A stretch of 7,068 nt of DNA from Gammaproteobacteria bacterium. GTDB lineage: Bacteria; Pseudomonadota; Gammaproteobacteria; Steroidobacterales; UBA11654. The first letter of the stretch is position 1, and every line of letters begins with the position of its first letter. Below, piece after piece: positions 5,258 through 7,068 of this stretch. A program made the position numbers and the translations under genes. The notes below the pieces were generated by a model. That model was given only the letters and a program-made list of their open reading frames with translations, did no database searches and was not told the origin of the DNA. Location of the stretch: the NCBI GenBank assembly GCA_012965065.1, contig DTSX01000025.1, forward strand, positions 1-7,068, written 5' to 3'.

Positions 5258-6582
5258 TAATCGTAGTTAAAGAGGAGCTCTACAAATGCTTCATCCCTAA
5301 GCTGACGGACCCACAACTCAATTTCATCCGAGAGTTTTGAATTTCGAATAGCAGAAATAGCTTGTCTTCTTTGAATCTCATTAGTGTTGTCAAAGACTCG
5401 CTTGCCTAAAAATTGAACGATGTGCCAGCCATACCTTGATTTAAATGGTTCACTGATTTCATCATTTTCCATGGCGTTGACAACCTCTTCAAATTCCGGA
5501 ACAAAAAATCCAGAACCGGTCCATCCCATGTCGCCCCCATCTTGGGCGGAACCTACATCTTCAGAGACTGCCGAAGCAATGGCGCCAAAATCACCATCAT
5601 TGACGATTTGCTCCCGAATGGTTTTTAATTTTTCTTTTGCAGCATCATCATCCAGAATTTCGTTGGTCTTGATGAGGATGTGCCTGACCCGGATTTGATC
5701 CTGTAATATTGGCTCAATGCCTTTAAAATCATTCAATAAAATTAAGTGAAAGCCACTGGAGCTCCTGAACGGTTGACTGACTTCACCTTTTTCCAATTGT
5801 GAGGCGGCTTGAATAAAAATTGTTGGCAACTGTTCACCTTTCAGCCAGCCCAATCTACCTCCATTAAGCGTTTGTTGGCCTTGAGAAAATTCGACTGCAA
5901 GGGTTGCAAAGTTCTCTCCGTTGGCAACGCGTTGATAAATGTCACTGACTAAATTTTCTGCGTTCTCTATTTGTTTAACCGATGCTGAGGAAGAGACTGT
6001 GATGAGTATGTGCGACAGGTCGTAATCATAGTTGAGAGCATCACGATCCTTTTGCAGAATTAAAAAACTCTCCAGTTCACTTGGTGAAACAAGAATTCTT
6101 GAAGCAACGTCTCGTTGACGCAGCTGATCAATGGTCAGTTGTTCTCTTAATTCTTGACGGTAGGCCTCGTAACCTATTCCCTCTTCCGCTAGCACTTGGG
6201 GAAACTCAGCAAACGATACGTTGTTTTTCTGTGCCACGTTTGTAATCGCCGAGTTCAACACTTCATCCGGGATCCGGATGCCCAAGCGCTCTGCTCGTTG
6301 CAATTGGATCCGTTGAATAATCAGGCGTTCGAGCACTTGAGACTCGATTACATTTCTTGGCGGGAGTTGCCCCTGTTGATTTTCAAGATTAGCAATGACA
6401 GCCTCCAATTGTTCGTTAAGCTCACTTCTAAGGACGACGCCATCGTTTACAATTGCTGCAATGCCATCCAAGAGTTTGCCAGTACCCCCCAGATCTCTAG
6501 TTTGGCTATAGCCAGTGGTATTCCATACGATTGCCAATGTGGCAAGCATTGAGATAAATTTTGGTAAGTGTTTTAACATCAT
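5257..6582 (-). CDS. surA: Periplasmic chaperone and peptidyl-prolyl isomerase
   Basis: Periplasmic chaperone that escorts outer-membrane beta-barrel proteins, including LptD, to the Bam complex. The 441-residue protein (E. coli 428) has a signal peptide (K5, hydrophobic core about 8-20, likely cleavage near residues 24-27), an N-terminal SurA domain starting LLDGIAAIVNDGVVLRSEL (38-56) and reaching to about 170, two parvulin domains (about 187-288, with LSHILI and GGRLGWL; about 296-395, with VRHILI, GGDMGWT and GWHIVQFL), and a C-terminal helix packing with the N domain. The first ATG directly abuts the lptD stop (TAA-ATG-ATG); the second ATG, one codon later, has the better spacing (7 bases) from the GGA in TTGGAATAA, so the true start may be 6579. 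Zero spacing to lptD implies co-transcription and coupled translation. Confidence 0.97.
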   Translation of the reverse strand: MMLKHLPKFISMLATLAIVWNTTGYSQTRDLGGTGKLLDGIAAIVNDGVVLRSELNEQLEAVIANLENQQGQLPPRNVIESQVLERLIIQRIQLQRAERLGIRIPDEVLNSAITNVAQKNNVSFAEFPQVLAEEGIGYEAYRQELREQLTIDQLRQRDVASRILVSPSELESFLILQKDRDALNYDYDLSHILITVSSSASVKQIENAENLVSDIYQRVANGENFATLAVEFSQGQQTLNGGRLGWLKGEQLPTIFIQAASQLEKGEVSQPFRSSSGFHLILLNDFKGIEPILQDQIRVRHILIKTNEILDDDAAKEKLKTIREQIVNDGDFGAIASAVSEDVGSAQDGGDMGWTGSGFFVPEFEEVVNAMENDEISEPFKSRYGWHIVQFLGKRVFDNTNEIQRRQAISAIRNSKLSDEIELWVRQLRDEAFVELLFNYD

Positions 6583-7068
6583 TTATTCCAAATCATAGCC
6601 TAATATGCCTCGGTCCAATAGATTTTCAACCGGATCTCCTATATCACTGAGTCCTTTGAAGACGAATTCTATCGAGAAAGAGGTGTCCGTGTCACCATTT
6701 CTATAGGCAAGGTGTTTTCTGGAAATGACCCGGATGCCCCAGCAACACGACTCATATTCTAGACCAACAAATTGTTCCAAAACCTTTCTATCAAGAATGG
6801 AATAGTTGTAACGACCAACGACATTCCAATGATCTCGAACGGGCCAAGAAAAGGATGCATCCAACTGTTTAAGCATATTTCGACGATACCTATAGGCAAC
6901 ATTGAATATTTCCGATTGTTTGGATTTGTATTGGAATCTTGCTGTCGTTTTCATGGATGTGTTGCTGTGCGTGTTCCACATATGACCCAGTTTTACCGAC
7001 CAGTTTTTATTGATCTTCATGTTCATCATTGCCATATAACCCGAGGAATCTTGTGTCAGCTTTGATTC
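6583..7068 (-). CDS. lptD: LPS-assembly protein LptD, C-terminal fragment (gene continues past window edge)
   Basis: The last 161 codons of the outer-membrane beta-barrel that, with LptE, inserts lipopolysaccharide into the outer leaflet. The frame is open to the window end with no stop, so the 5' part lies outside; the ATG at 7035 is an internal methionine, not the start. Visible are alternating barrel-strand sequences, the ASFSWPVRDHWNVVGRYNYS segment typical of LptD late strands, LEYESCCWGIRV with the adjacent cysteine pair (codons 6742-6747) that forms the essential disulfides with N-terminal cysteines in E. coli LptD, and the closing EFVFKGLSDIG and LDRGILGY segments. The stop TAA touches the surA ATG. 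The lptD-surA adjacency is conserved across Gammaproteobacteria and fits SurA's role in LptD folding. Confidence 0.93.
   Translation of the reverse strand, partial: ESKLTQDSSGYMAMMNMKINKNWSVKLGHMWNTHSNTSMKTTARFQYKSKQSEIFNVAYRYRRNMLKQLDASFSWPVRDHWNVVGRYNYSILDRKVLEQFVGLEYESCCWGIRVISRKHLAYRNGDTDTSFSIEFVFKGLSDIGDPVENLLDRGILGYDLE

Noticed and set aside
5420..6552. Plus-strand open frames inside surA (5420-5698, 6196-6552)
   Set aside because: They are antisense to conserved SurA domains; low-complexity translations reflect the surA codons.
6772..7065. Plus-strand open frame opposite lptD
   Set aside because: The minus strand clearly encodes the LptD C-terminus; the plus frame has no family resemblance.

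Overview
The window looks like ordinary chromosomal housekeeping DNA from an AT-rich gammaproteobacterium. The main evidence is the block lptD-surA-pdxA-ksgA-apaH on the minus strand, in the same order as in Escherichia coli and many marine and environmental Gammaproteobacteria. It faces an lgt-thyA pair on the plus strand, also a common gammaproteobacterial pairing. The genus cannot be named from the sequence alone. No tRNA, rRNA, CRISPR array, insertion sequence or phage gene is visible, and no gene-free stretch exceeds about 100 bases.

Plus strand, left half (102-2642): a short-chain dehydrogenase/reductase (SDR) with a clear N-terminal export signal, then lgt (prolipoprotein diacylglyceryl transferase) 17 bases downstream, then thyA (thymidylate synthase) after a 55-base gap that holds a good sigma70-like promoter. 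Minus strand, right half (7068 down to 2596): the 3' end of lptD (outer-membrane LPS translocon), surA (periplasmic chaperone/prolyl isomerase), pdxA (vitamin B6 synthesis), ksgA/rsmA (16S rRNA dimethylation) and apaH (Ap4A hydrolase). The minus-strand genes are packed with junctions of 0, 13, -14 and 1 bases, so they are probably one transcript with coupled translation. SurA helps LptD fold, so their adjacency has a functional logic; pdxA, ksgA and apaH are linked to them mainly by conserved gene order.

The two clusters converge, and the last 47 bases of thyA and apaH overlap on opposite strands. Points that depart from the textbook layout are: (i) the exported SDR beside lgt carries a sequence fitting the lipobox pattern, so it may be a lipoprotein modified by its neighbour; (ii) apaG, normally between ksgA and apaH, is absent; (iii) thyA sits beside apaH where E. 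coli has folA; (iv) three of the seven complete genes start at TTG or GTG (thyA, pdxA, ksgA), and pdxA has no visible Shine-Dalgarno sequence. I found no convincing new multi-gene system; the exported SDR is the item most worth following.
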